From a virus, in IMG/VR virus record IMGVR_UViG_3300047325_000072, positions 31,559 to 95,558 of that record: a DNA stretch of 64,000 bases, one strand, 5' to 3'. Below are positions 15,614 to 24,539 of this stretch, one piece after another. Positions within the stretch are counted from its first letter, which is position 1. Each line of letters starts with the position of its first letter. The notes under the pieces are model-generated. The model saw only the letters and a program-made list of their open reading frames with translations, searched no databases and was not told the origin of the DNA. The translations under genes were made by a program, and so were the position numbers.

Positions 15614-17656
15614 CTACTCGACGCCTGTGTTCGTGCTATAGACATTGGCACGGATGGCGTTAGCTACTGCACCCCCGATCGCCAGGCCATCCGATCCAGG
15701 GGGAACTGTGACATTAATTCCGCCATGAAAATCAAGATCATTGTGAGTATTGCCAATTGTTGAGCCAGGAACAATAGGGTTACTATAAGATTCGTTAATA
15801 CTCATTTTAGAATCATTATAGGTTTGAAGTGCTGGCCCATTTGGACCGATTGATCCTTCAGGGCCTTCAGCGCCGCGCGTTTTTCCGCTGTCGCCTCTCT
15901 CCCTTGCTAGCGCAGCGCTATAACCCGCGGAACGAGCGGTATCCCATTGTCGAGTGGCTCGCATTGCGGCCATCGCGGCATCAATATTTCCACCTTTTAG
16001 ATCTGTTAGAAGGTCTCGGCCCGTCTGCCTTTTATAGGCAACTACAGCATTATTCCAACCAACCCGGTCCTGATTTTCAGGGGTAAAAGGCGTATCTAGT
16101 GGCAATCCCATTGCTCGGAGATTGGATCTCCAAGTAGAGGAAAGCATTTGATAGCGTCCAGCCGCATCACTAGGCCCTTCTGGCCCCGATTCGTGTATAT
16201 TTGGATGCCGGCTAAAATCCGAAAAGGTTTTTCCAGGCCAACGGGCGTTATAGGAACCATGCGACTCCGGTCCCGCGATCGTATCTAAAAACGCGCGTGC
16301 CTCCAGCGGTAAAGATCTATTAGCTGTTGTATTAGAGCTTACAGGCCCCGAGCCTGTAGCATTTTCGGGAATTGGGGCCACCACTCTACCATTCCACCTA
16401 TCCTTAATGCGCCGCCAAAAGCTACGGTTATCGGGGATAGCGAATGCTGGCCCCTCTGGACCGATTGATCCTTCAGGGTCTTCAGCGCCGCGCGTTCCTG
16501 GATCCATTCCAGTCATCCATTGGATAAGTCTAATAAGCCAACCAAAGGATTTTCCCATCGGCGGCGGCCCGGTCCTGGGTGGTGGTTTTCCGGGAGTAAT
16601 TCCAGAGAGCAATTGAGCAATCGCCATCCAGCGGTCATAGTAGTTTGTGATTGATGATATGATTTCAGTAAGCGCGTCTACAAATTGAATTATCCAAGGG
16701 TTTCCCGCAATCAATGTTTCAGTAAGACCCTTTATAGCTTCTTCAAATCGATTGATGGACTGTTGAAGAAGCTCTAACTGCTTTAGATCCGTGTCTTTCG
16801 CCGCATATGATCCCGCCCGCTGCATTTCGCTTGCGATCGCAGTACCACCTTTAGAAAGACCCGGCGCTAGCTCTCCAAAACCAATCAATCCAGCTAATTT
16901 GTAGGCTGCCGCGCCGTCCGCTCCCTCCTTTTGCATGGCGTTAGGAAGAGTTTCGGTTAAAAATTTCTCGATAGAGAAATTTTTATCCAGGAAATTAACA
17001 TGAAGCTGCTGCGCTGCCAGACTGATCTCATCGGGAACTTGGCCGGTAAGCCGGTATTCCGCGATATTACCCGCCGCCTGCATAAGGGCGCCTTGCGTGG
17101 CAGCGGGATCGACATTTCCAAGAACTTTCATCGCAGCTTGGAAACGGTTTAACCATCCCGCGTTGACGTTCGCGGCATAGGCTGCGCGATTAGTCTGAGC
17201 GCCCGCAGCGGATTCGGCGCCGAGTGCCTTTAGACCGCCTTGCAAAGCCTTGATCGCGCCGAACGCCAAAAGAGCTTTGGCCCCGAGTTCGGTTATAGCC
17301 GAAACAGCCGGATCGAAATTCCGCGCCATTGAGAAGCCTGTGCGGCGCGTTTCGTCGGCGAGGTTACGATGGACCTGGCTTAATTTCGGCTGTAGCCGGG
17401 CGTAGGAGGCCGCTAGATCGTCGTTAGCTTGGGTAAGGCTTACCCGGCGCGTAGTTGCGTATTGCTGCGCCTCGCGGCGCGCCTGCGCGATAAAGGCCGC
17501 CTCTGCCGCTGCGGCCTGTTGTAAGCGCCCGTAGTTGTCGGCTCCCTGCTCCGCAAGCTTTTGGAGAGATGCGCGCGACTGATCAAGCGCGTCCTTGACT
17601 TGGCTCGCGCCCTGAATCTGTAATTCAATGATCAGGGAGTCGATAAGAGTGGGCAG
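15614..17656 (-). CDS. Tail tape measure protein with lysozyme domain; CTG start
   Basis: 680 residues. The frame extends 109 codons upstream of the first ATG (17329) to a CTG at 17656, five bases after an AGGGGGG ribosome-binding site. The extension reads PTLIDSLIIELQIQG plus coiled coil, the standard tape-measure N-terminus, so translation must start there. Middle: helical tape and hydrophobic segments. Residues ~450-585 form a lysozyme-like domain (FLDTIAGPESHGSYNARW, SDAAGRYQMLSSTWR) for local cell-wall digestion at entry. Two near-identical GPEGSIGP-type linkers bracket this domain. Confidence 0.85.
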   Translation of the reverse strand: MPTLIDSLIIELQIQGASQVKDALDQSRASLQKLAEQGADNYGRLQQAAAAEAAFIAQARREAQQYATTRRVSLTQANDDLAASYARLQPKLSQVHRNLADETRRTGFSMARNFDPAVSAITELGAKALLAFGAIKALQGGLKALGAESAAGAQTNRAAYAANVNAGWLNRFQAAMKVLGNVDPAATQGALMQAAGNIAEYRLTGQVPDEISLAAQQLHVNFLDKNFSIEKFLTETLPNAMQKEGADGAAAYKLAGLIGFGELAPGLSKGGTAIASEMQRAGSYAAKDTDLKQLELLQQSINRFEEAIKGLTETLIAGNPWIIQFVDALTEIISSITNYYDRWMAIAQLLSGITPGKPPPRTGPPPMGKSFGWLIRLIQWMTGMDPGTRGAEDPEGSIGPEGPAFAIPDNRSFWRRIKDRWNGRVVAPIPENATGSGPVSSNTTANRSLPLEARAFLDTIAGPESHGSYNARWPGKTFSDFSRHPNIHESGPEGPSDAAGRYQMLSSTWRSNLRAMGLPLDTPFTPENQDRVGWNNAVVAYKRQTGRDLLTDLKGGNIDAAMAAMRATRQWDTARSAGYSAALARERGDSGKTRGAEGPEGSIGPNGPALQTYNDSKMSINESYSNPIVPGSTIGNTHNDLDFHGGINVTVPPGSDGLAIGGAVANAIRANVYSTNTGVE

Positions 17657-17657
17657 A

Positions 17658-18602
17658 CTAACCCCCCTGACCCGACCCGATGGCAGCGGCAGTTAGTGCC
17701 AGTTCCCAAGGTCCGCCAGGGGTTTCGCTCGAAAGCGAAAGATCGATGCGGCTCGGGGTCCACTTGCCGTTAGCCGCGGCAAGTGGGATCGTCGGCGTCA
17801 AGTTAGCCTTGACCGTGACATTCGTGCCCACAGAGACAGCCGCGAGTCCCGGATCAAAGCGCGTCCTTACTCGCATCTGGTTCTTGGAAAAGGTTGGATA
17901 AGCGATCATACCAGTCGCGGCAGAAATCTCCAAATTAGCAGTAGAAGTGCGCGCTCCCGGCTTAGGCCAGACAGCCAGGACGCCCTTGGTCGTGTCAAGA
18001 TAGCCATAAATGTTGGCTGCTTTCAAAAGACGAATAACCTGTGACCAGGGCGAGCCTTGGAGGTAAGGATTAGAAAGCTGAACCTTTACGCCATTATTCT
18101 CCAAAGTTAATCCGAAGGGTTTTATAACTTGTTGCAACGCGGTCGCCGCATCCGTACCACCCTTAAAAGATAAGGGAGCAACTGAGGCCATTTGAATGTT
18201 ATAACCGTCCACTGAATACACGTGAAACGAAACATTTGGCTGCTGGGAAAAATTCGGCTCGGCCGCTAAGATGATACCCTTATGAACGATTACCATCCCG
18301 GTCTGATCATCTCCGGCATGGATTTCAATCGTGTTTTGCGGTCTCGTATCCCACAATAGCCCGGCATAAGAGAGTTGATTGATGTGGCTCGGCGTAAGCC
18401 CATAGATGACTGTATTCGCCGTGCCACCGGCAACCGGAGACGGAATCTTGGATATCTGCGTTGCGACGCGCAGACCGGCCAGACCGAGTTGGGAATTACC
18501 GCCCGAGTTCACGCTGGCCGTATCGAAAGAGCCATTAGCCAGCGTGAATATAACGTCTATCTTGCGCCGAGCATAAGGTGCTGTGGCAGAATTAGTTTGC
18601 AT
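17658..18602 (-). CDS. Baseplate hub protein (gp27/gpD-like)
   Basis: 314 residues. Features of the hub family: N-terminal RKIDVIFTLANGSFD, central GLTPSHINQLSYAGLLWDTR, EIHAGDD...VIVHKGII, and a later SPWSQVIRLLKAANIYGY segment. Located between the tail chaperones and the tape measure. Forms the tail-distal hub on which the spike sits. Its start overlaps the end of the frameshifted chaperone frame. Confidence 0.7.
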   Translation of the reverse strand: MQTNSATAPYARRKIDVIFTLANGSFDTASVNSGGNSQLGLAGLRVATQISKIPSPVAGGTANTVIYGLTPSHINQLSYAGLLWDTRPQNTIEIHAGDDQTGMVIVHKGIILAAEPNFSQQPNVSFHVYSVDGYNIQMASVAPLSFKGGTDAATALQQVIKPFGLTLENNGVKVQLSNPYLQGSPWSQVIRLLKAANIYGYLDTTKGVLAVWPKPGARTSTANLEISAATGMIAYPTFSKNQMRVRTRFDPGLAAVSVGTNVTVKANLTPTIPLAAANGKWTPSRIDLSLSSETPGGPWELALTAAAIGSGQGG

Positions 18603-19202
18603 TTTCCAAGGCTAATCGCTCGTTGGTGCCATCCACCGCTGCAATTTCCAACAGAGTGTAAAGATCCTCTAAACCATAGACCGTTTGAAGATCATTCAGG
18701 CTGGCGAGCCGTCTGCCGATAACGGCGCCAATGGCTCCGGTGGTGTTGGGGTAATCAATGAACTGTATTGTTGCATAACGCCGGACACCAAGGTTGAGAG
18801 GGCGCCGGCTAGAGAAAAACCCGTGTGTAAACGAAATACCTCGCTGCGTAGAAAGGATATCGTAGATGCTTCCTCGATATCGTCATGTGCCTTGTCTAAA
18901 GCGCGCTCAGTGTCCGGCTTTGCCGGGTCCGGGAGGTAATGCACGCACCCTAACATTTCCTCTAAGAGCGGGCGCGCCTGATCGTAAGGAAGATTGAAGA
19001 TAGAGCGCAGACCAAGCTCTAAAAGGCCCGCTATGCCCGAGTTGGGCGGCGGCGAGGGCACTTGTACGTTGCCCGCGCCCACCGCGAGCAATGCTCGCAT
19101 AGCCCAGGACTCAGCTTGAAAAGCCGACATTTCATGGAGCACGAAGGTCTTGCCGTGATCCCGGCCGGGCTGATCTATGACGACGGTTTCAGTTTTACGC
19201 AT
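18592..19202 (-). CDS. Tail assembly chaperone, -1 frameshift product (about 203 residues)
   Basis: The shorter chaperone frame (18696-19202) contains a canonical slippery heptamer G GGT TTT at 18816-18822, in the correct phase. After a -1 slip the reading frame is open for 74 more codons, to TAA 18592-18594. It encodes protein-like sequence ending DLQTVYGLEDLYTLLEIAAV..., the type of C-terminal domain found in the T-part of lambda G-T and similar tail chaperones. This second frame has no own ATG/GTG/TTG start in a suitable place. I infer a programmed frameshift making a long chaperone that binds the tape measure protein. Confidence 0.75.
18696..19202 (-). CDS. Tail assembly chaperone, short form
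   Basis: 168 residues, start ATG 19202 overlapping-style spacing to the tube gene. N-terminal HEMSAFQAESWAMRALLAV and the central LLEEMLGCVHYLPD are typical of gpG/XkdN-like chaperones that coat the tape measure during tail assembly. The C-terminal tail (PTPPEPLAPLSADGSPA) is the low-complexity end seen in the unshifted product. Position between tube and tape measure is the standard one. Confidence 0.75.
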   Translation of the reverse strand: MRKTETVVIDQPGRDHGKTFVLHEMSAFQAESWAMRALLAVGAGNVQVPSPPPNSGIAGLLELGLRSIFNLPYDQARPLLEEMLGCVHYLPDPAKPDTERALDKAHDDIEEASTISFLRSEVFRLHTGFSLAGALSTLVSGVMQQYSSLITPTPPEPLAPLSADGSPA

Positions 19203-19661
19203 TTAGGCTAGCGGGGTATAGGTGATTGCGGGAATCGTGCCGCTCGGGAGCCATTGGATATGGAACTCTCGATTTTGGAGTACTTTCCGTGCGTCCGCGA
19301 GAGAGGAAACGCCCATCAGGGAGCCTTTGTAGCAGGTGTAGGAGCGGCTAACCGACGGCAGCCGAATATTGGCATTCGCGTAAAGAACCTCTTGCAACTG
19401 GTCCATCTGCGCAACCCAATTTTCAAAAACGATCAGGCTGGCCGAACTAGCCAGCAACCGGATCGTCATCTCCGGCGCACGAGGAATATAGCCGGCGACG
19501 CCATAGCCATCGACGCCGACCTGCGTCTCAGTCGCCGGAACCTGGCTTGTGGTAAACGCATCGTCAACCCCGAACTCTTGTATCTGCACAGGGGTCGGGT
19601 AGATAGAGTCAATACCGAGAAGCAGTACCGCGTTAGCTGAGGTTATCGTGAGTGCCATCAT
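19203..19661 (-). CDS. Tail tube protein
   Basis: 152 residues, beta-rich (PTPVQIQEFGVDDAFTT, QVGVDGYGVAGYIPRAPEM, IRLPSVSRSYTCYKGSL). It lies immediately after the sheath gene and before the chaperones, the conserved place of the tube in contractile-tail phages. The GYIPRAPEMTIRLLASS stretch resembles tube proteins that accompany DUF3383 sheaths. It forms the inner tube through which DNA passes. Confidence 0.75.
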   Translation of the reverse strand: MMALTITSANAVLLLGIDSIYPTPVQIQEFGVDDAFTTSQVPATETQVGVDGYGVAGYIPRAPEMTIRLLASSASLIVFENWVAQMDQLQEVLYANANIRLPSVSRSYTCYKGSLMGVSSLADARKVLQNREFHIQWLPSGTIPAITYTPLA

Positions 19662-19670
19662 AGCCTCCCT

Positions 19671-21413
19671 TTATTGAATTTCAATCGAGGCTATATTGAT
19701 TTCTTGTATGGAACCTCCGTCGCAATATAGTAAAGTACAGGGAGGTGAACCACGCGCTGCTCGGACCTGTGCAGTGGCAGGCACAACTTGAAAAAGCCAA
19801 CCGCGTTGAAACAAGATATCCGAGGCGTTAGGTATGTTAGTTAGGTTGCCTATTTCAGCAATCTGCGCCTGGCTTAGTTCCACTCCGGCCCGGATCGCGC
19901 CGAAGTTCACAGCAGCGTTGATCGGATCAAGAGCCGCCGCCTCGATCAGAGCATAACCGGCCTGGTTATACGGGATTGAGCCGACGTTATCGAGGAGAAC
20001 CATCATTGCAAGCTGAAGTTGATTATTCAGCCATATTTGATTGACATAGCTATCTTTCCAAAGGAAAGGACCAGAGATCGCGCCGGGATACCACCAATTG
20101 AATGCCTCGTTGGCAGTGGTATAATCACCGTAAAAATTCATCCCATAGGAGATCAGGTAATTGGCGATCGTCCCGGAGAAAACCTGTGGTTGGAGTCCGG
20201 TCTGACGCTTGAATGCCTGGGTTTGGCGCCCGTTCAAGCGTGTAAAGTCTAGCGAGGCGGTCCACCCCATGCCGAAGGCTGCTAGCTGTCCGGTGGTGTC
20301 CACGCTCGGATTGACATGAATCATGTCAATGCCCGAAAGCTGGCCGCTGTTGATAAATGCGACCGGCGCTGACGGACCTCCCGAGGAAATATTGGCCGCG
20401 GAAGTGTCCCACATTTCATAAACGTAGCGATTGTTTTGGGAATTGTTCCAGGTAGCGAACGCCTCCTTTTCGGCGTCAGTGCCCTCCCAAAGGGTCATGA
20501 ACGACGCCCAATCCTGGGTAATCGCCGTTATAGAGGTCATAAATGACCCCGGAGAGTAGGCCGCGGCGCCCGGAGAGATAACAGCGCCTAGTGCCTGCGT
20601 CATCAGCAATTGATTGGCCAGGGTACCGGAGGCATAAGTCACCATGGAGTTATTGCCAGTTGTCGCCGAGACAATGACAAAGCCGCCCGAAATAGAGTCA
20701 TAGCTGACGGCCGGCGCGTAAAGCGTCATCGCTTCGCTAGCCGCCATTTGCGACGTGCTAAGCTGATAGACACCCGTCGAGCCGGTTGTGCCGGAAATCT
20801 GCTGCACAACATAGGGCATCCCTGAGACGCCCGTTCCAGTGACCACTGCCGCGGACGTAACCGTTCCCGATGTGACACCCGTAACCGTCATCAAGGTGCC
20901 GGAAATCGAGGCCGTAATCGTCGCAGTCGGCGTACCGGACCGAATGCCCAGCCCGGCCCCGATGATCTCCGCTGCGTTCGAAAACGACGTAGCCGCAGCC
21001 AGAGAGATCGTCGCCGTGGTAGGCGTAGGCGAGCCGTCAAAAGAAATTGAAAAAGAACCCGAATAGGTTTGAAGAGTCGCAAGGGGTACACCCGCCAGCG
21101 ATGCGCCGCGCAGATAGGCCGAAACAGCCGTTTCAGCGTACTGCGCAAAAAGCAAAGACGCGGGTTTTACCGTGCTGTTGTCCGGGCCTAAGAAGTAAAT
21201 GGATGCGAGTGCCGCCTCTTGGCTCATTGTGCCGAAATAACTGCCCACGTCGGTGGCGTCGGCAAAACTTAGAACCTGCCCAATCGGAGGACGCGTGTTT
21301 TGTGTCACCATCAGGCCGATCAGATCTAGGGCGTTCCCCCCGGCTGAGAGGACGGAAGGGTTGACCTGAACGATTTGTGAAGCCGGAATCGCCGGGCGAA
21401 CTGAGATGCTCAA
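19671..21413 (-). CDS. Contractile tail sheath protein (DUF3383 type) with inserted beta module
   Basis: 580 residues. N-terminal SQIVQVNPSVLSAGGNALDL and FADATDVGSYFGTMSQEAA are typical of this sheath family, and the C-terminal half retains the GMGWTASLDFTRLNGRQ and NAAVNFGAIRAGVELS segments. Between them, at DNA ~20.7-20.93 kb, lies a ~65-residue Gly/Ser/Thr-rich module (SISGTLMTVTGVTSG), probably a surface decoration on the sheath. It drives contraction during infection. Confidence 0.88.
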   Translation of the reverse strand: MSISVRPAIPASQIVQVNPSVLSAGGNALDLIGLMVTQNTRPPIGQVLSFADATDVGSYFGTMSQEAALASIYFLGPDNSTVKPASLLFAQYAETAVSAYLRGASLAGVPLATLQTYSGSFSISFDGSPTPTTATISLAAATSFSNAAEIIGAGLGIRSGTPTATITASISGTLMTVTGVTSGTVTSAAVVTGTGVSGMPYVVQQISGTTGSTGVYQLSTSQMAASEAMTLYAPAVSYDSISGGFVIVSATTGNNSMVTYASGTLANQLLMTQALGAVISPGAAAYSPGSFMTSITAITQDWASFMTLWEGTDAEKEAFATWNNSQNNRYVYEMWDTSAANISSGGPSAPVAFINSGQLSGIDMIHVNPSVDTTGQLAAFGMGWTASLDFTRLNGRQTQAFKRQTGLQPQVFSGTIANYLISYGMNFYGDYTTANEAFNWWYPGAISGPFLWKDSYVNQIWLNNQLQLAMMVLLDNVGSIPYNQAGYALIEAAALDPINAAVNFGAIRAGVELSQAQIAEIGNLTNIPNASDILFQRGWLFQVVPATAQVRAARGSPPCTLLYCDGGSIQEINIASIEIQ

Positions 21414-21419
21414 AGCTCT

Positions 21420-22157
21420 TTACTCCAATAACGCGTCCGCCTCGACCAGATCGATTATTACTTGATCAGCGAACTGTTGCCCGGTGCGGACAATCGGGTT
21501 GACCTGCAACACGAGGTCCATTCCCCATCGGTATTCAAATTGTTGCTCAGCGTTTATGAAGGGACGCTGCTGAGCGTCGTCGCACCATAAAGGTGCAATC
21601 GCATAGCCACTTTCCCCTAAATCATCCACTGCAATCTCAGTTCGGAAAAGTCCGACGATCGTCTGCGCTGTCCCGGCCGAGTTGGGTCCGTGAATGTCTA
21701 ATTGCACTGTCCACTTCGTTTGTGTTTCATCGTTGCGCGTTCCTGCATAAAGCGTCCCGCTCGCAAGTACCTGGCTCCCGGTAACGGCATAAGCGCCAGT
21801 GCCGCCAACAACCGACCCCGATAGCTGCGTGATAACTCCGGTATTGGCCGCTATAACCCCGACAGTGCCATCCGTAAGCGGCGCGCCGGGCTGAACCGTG
21901 CCGCGCGCCAATACAGTCACATTCATTATCGATCCGGCAATCGACGCTGTGACGATCGCATCATTGGTCGTGTAAAAATTTGTCCCGAGTCGCTCGATAC
22001 GCAACGGCGTCATAACAATGAAGTCCGCGCCTTGCGGCTCCGGCACGCGATTTATCTCAGCGCGGATTACGTCCGTAGTAGACGGCACAAGGCCGATCAG
22101 CCAAGCGCGCAGCGCCGTAAATTGCTGGACCTCGGTCTCAGTTAGGTATGGAACCAA
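21420..22157 (-). CDS. Neck/tail terminator protein (LIC_12616/gp12-like) with inserted beta module
   Basis: 245 residues. The start (TETEVQQFTALRAWLIGLVP, then RVPEPQGADFIVMTPLRIER) is the hallmark of this neck terminator family. A beta module (SIAGSIMNVTVLARG..., DNA ~21.74-21.96 kb) is inserted after residue ~68. The last 90 residues return to family-like sequence (WTVQLDIHGPNSAGTAQ). It caps the tail before head joining; its position upstream of the sheath fits. Confidence 0.8.
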   Translation of the reverse strand: MVPYLTETEVQQFTALRAWLIGLVPSTTDVIRAEINRVPEPQGADFIVMTPLRIERLGTNFYTTNDAIVTASIAGSIMNVTVLARGTVQPGAPLTDGTVGVIAANTGVITQLSGSVVGGTGAYAVTGSQVLASGTLYAGTRNDETQTKWTVQLDIHGPNSAGTAQTIVGLFRTEIAVDDLGESGYAIAPLWCDDAQQRPFINAEQQFEYRWGMDLVLQVNPIVRTGQQFADQVIIDLVEADALLE

Positions 22158-22158
22158 A

Positions 22159-22548
22159 TTACCCGTTATTCTGTAGCGTGCAAACTAGACGGCACCAATC
22201 GGGCCATTGTTCAGTGACCATAGCCACAAGCCATATAGTACCGAACGGGTAAACCGTGCCGTCCGCAAACACAACTAGATCCCCACCTTCGGAAGTGGGC
22301 CGATTTACACTGTTAAACTCGCCGTTGACATAAATCGCGCGGCGCTCGCCGTTTATTACCAACCCCTCGATTAGCTGCATATCCTGGTAGCTGAGCGCCT
22401 GCACCTGCGCCGTCACCGGCGTCGAGATATAAGTTGGAACCCGAGTACCATCCGAAGCCGTCACAGAACCCGATGAAACCATAATCGTCGCGGGCAGGAA
22501 AGGGTTTACTGTATTTATTGCACCCGAAACAATCTGATGAAGATTCAT
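22159..22548 (-). CDS. Head-tail connector/collar protein
   Basis: 129 residues, beta-rich, containing SDGTRVPTYISTPVTAQVQ and VYPFGTIWLVAMVTEQWPDW. This matches small phage collar proteins found next to the neck terminator. It is separated from the other connector genes by two glycosyltransferase genes, which appear to have been inserted into the neck module. Confidence 0.6.
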   Translation of the reverse strand: MNLHQIVSGAINTVNPFLPATIMVSSGSVTASDGTRVPTYISTPVTAQVQALSYQDMQLIEGLVINGERRAIYVNGEFNSVNRPTSEGGDLVVFADGTVYPFGTIWLVAMVTEQWPDWCRLVCTLQNNG

Positions 22549-23517
22549 CTAGGCCGCCCGACGCAGAGCCGGCGCCACCCGGCCGACAGTCGCGTCAAGC
22601 ACGGTGCCCAAACAAGCCTCTGGCGAAAATTTCTTTCGAAAAGCTGCGAATTGTCGCTCCCAAGCTTCCCGCCAGCGGGCGCGTGTCAGCAACGCCACGC
22701 CAATAAAATCGCTCTCCGAAGAGGTAAACTTTACCACGTCTTCCCAACCTTGGGAAAGATCGTGCGGCTCGGCGACAACGGGTCGCCCTAAGCAAAGCGC
22801 GGTGTTGCACCGTGAGGAGGAGACTAAACCCATTTCGTCAAACTTACGAACCTGTAAAATAACCTTGGCCCGGCGCATCTGAATGTCGCGATCTATTTGC
22901 GACTTGAAGTCCATGACAACCTTTACAGCATTGCGCGTGCCGGTCGCCTTGGCGAGCTTTCGTAGCAACGCCTCGCGCCGGGGCGACATCGAGCCGTAAA
23001 AACCAAACTCGAAATCCGGAACGACTCGCGGATCGGGCCGATAAAGGGAGGGCGCGTACCCAAGCTCCAGGTAGGCGGTCGGCGCGTATTGCGAATACCA
23101 GTCACTAACGCGCTGCCCAGGAACAAGGTGCCAAATAGCGTCCAAATATGGCGCAACCTCGCAGAACTTTTCCTGCCGTCTAACCATCTCGGGGTCTAGC
23201 CCGTGATTGAAACCCGCCTGAGTAGGTTCCTCGGTAGCCAGGCAAATAAACCGCGCTCCCCGCTCATGGGCACGACGTAGAACTTCCACGGACCAATCCG
23301 TAAAACCCTCGACAACAACATTGTAGCCCTTGTCCGCCGCCCAATAGGTAATATCCGTCTCCGGCGCAACGCCGTCTTTCCAAAGGATATCGTTTTTCGG
23401 GTCCCAAACAGCGTCATGCCCTAGCGCACGAAGTTGATGACCAATAATCCCGATTACATCCTCCAGGGAGCGTTTGCCGATAGCGTTGTGGTTAAAGAGA
23501 TGGAATAAAAAATCCAA
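22549..23517 (-). CDS. Glycosyltransferase-like protein (paralogue A)
   Basis: 322 residues. I place the start at TTG 23517 because alignment to its paralogue at 37342-38229 begins there and a GGGGAG site lies about ten bases upstream. Shared features: FNHNAIGKRSLED start, FICLATEEPTQAG, IWHLVPGQRVSDWY, FEFGFYGSMSPRR and SSRCNTALCLGRPVVAEPHD, the last resembling the donor-binding end of GT-B glycosyltransferases. Embedded in the neck gene cluster. The acceptor may be virion protein, host surface or DNA; unknown. Confidence 0.65.
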   Translation of the reverse strand: MDFLFHLFNHNAIGKRSLEDVIGIIGHQLRALGHDAVWDPKNDILWKDGVAPETDITYWAADKGYNVVVEGFTDWSVEVLRRAHERGARFICLATEEPTQAGFNHGLDPEMVRRQEKFCEVAPYLDAIWHLVPGQRVSDWYSQYAPTAYLELGYAPSLYRPDPRVVPDFEFGFYGSMSPRREALLRKLAKATGTRNAVKVVMDFKSQIDRDIQMRRAKVILQVRKFDEMGLVSSSRCNTALCLGRPVVAEPHDLSQGWEDVVKFTSSESDFIGVALLTRARWREAWERQFAAFRKKFSPEACLGTVLDATVGRVAPALRRAA

Positions 23518-23519
23518 GG

Positions 23520-24539
23520 TCAGTTTTCTCCCCACTTAGCAACGTAGGCGGCGCGCAACCGAACGACAACAGCGGCTTGAAGAGCCTCTGCCGCGGTCTT
23601 CTCTATTGAGTTGCCCGCAACACTCTCTGTCCAAAACGTAGTTTCCAACCAGTGACGATTCCACTCGTCGCCGTAATCGTGCATTGCACGGACCATTCTT
23701 TCCTCGTCCGTCTCCTCACGATCCGGGTCGCGCCAAGGGTTTTCCGATGTATTGCTGGTTTCGATACCCGACATCATAAGCTCGGCTGATGATGTGACGA
23801 GCTTTACTTGCTCTAAGGAGCTAAGCGCGCGACGCGCGAGATCCTGGTCTGCGCCTCCCTCGCACCGCACGGGACCGTCGGGCACGTCGGGATAAACGAA
23901 CAAAGTCCGTAGGTGAAAGCCTTGCGACCCGTAAGCGTCCAGGCTCGCCGTTGAGCGTGATAATGTCCATCCCTCGCCGTCCGGCGGCGGCATCGCGCCG
24001 CGCATAAGCCCCAGGTGCCAGCGCGAAAGCTCAACGGGCGAAACGTCGATGATACCGCCCGCAAGGTAGTAATTAGCGACGCGCGCACGCAACTCCGGCT
24101 GTAGCCGATAGCCTAAGTGCAGCACTGCGCGGTAGCCCGCGGCGCAGGCCGCAACAATAGTTGTGCCGACCGTGTTTCCGGCAACCTCGTCGGCGCAAAG
24201 CGGCACAAAACCCGCGTCCATTTCGTAGGCAAGTGCAAGCCCGAAATTGTGGCACTCCTTCATCGCCGTGCCGCCGCCGCGCTCGCCGAAGTTTGCCTCC
24301 ATCCGCGACCCCATGTCGATGATATGTATTTCCGCATAGCGGGCAGCGGCTTGTAAGGCGGGCGCACGGCGTAGCGTCTTAGCGTCGCCGGAAACCGTGT
24401 AGAGCACTAAACGCACCGGGCCTAGGGTAGCCAGGGTCGGCAAATTATTATGCGCCAGCAGCGACGGCAGAAGGCAGGATAGAGCGTGCGCAACATAAGT
24501 CTGCCCCCAGACGGGGAGGGCTAGGACCAAGCCGTTCAC
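23520..24539 (-). CDS. GT-A-like putative glycosyltransferase
   Basis: 339 residues from GTG 24539 (GTGA overlap with the upstream stop). The N-terminus (LVLALPVWGQTYVAHALSCL then VRLVLYTVSGDAKTLRR) resembles a family of glycosyltransferase-like proteins with a nucleotide-sugar-binding fold. An acidic DAGFVPLCADEV segment could play the metal/donor role. The C-terminal 90 residues are acidic and helical. Next to paralogue A, together forming a two-gene island between head completion and collar genes. Confidence 0.5.
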   Translation of the reverse strand: MNGLVLALPVWGQTYVAHALSCLLPSLLAHNNLPTLATLGPVRLVLYTVSGDAKTLRRAPALQAAARYAEIHIIDMGSRMEANFGERGGGTAMKECHNFGLALAYEMDAGFVPLCADEVAGNTVGTTIVAACAAGYRAVLHLGYRLQPELRARVANYYLAGGIIDVSPVELSRWHLGLMRGAMPPPDGEGWTLSRSTASLDAYGSQGFHLRTLFVYPDVPDGPVRCEGGADQDLARRALSSLEQVKLVTSSAELMMSGIETSNTSENPWRDPDREETDEERMVRAMHDYGDEWNRHWLETTFWTESVAGNSIEKTAAEALQAAVVVRLRAAYVAKWGEN

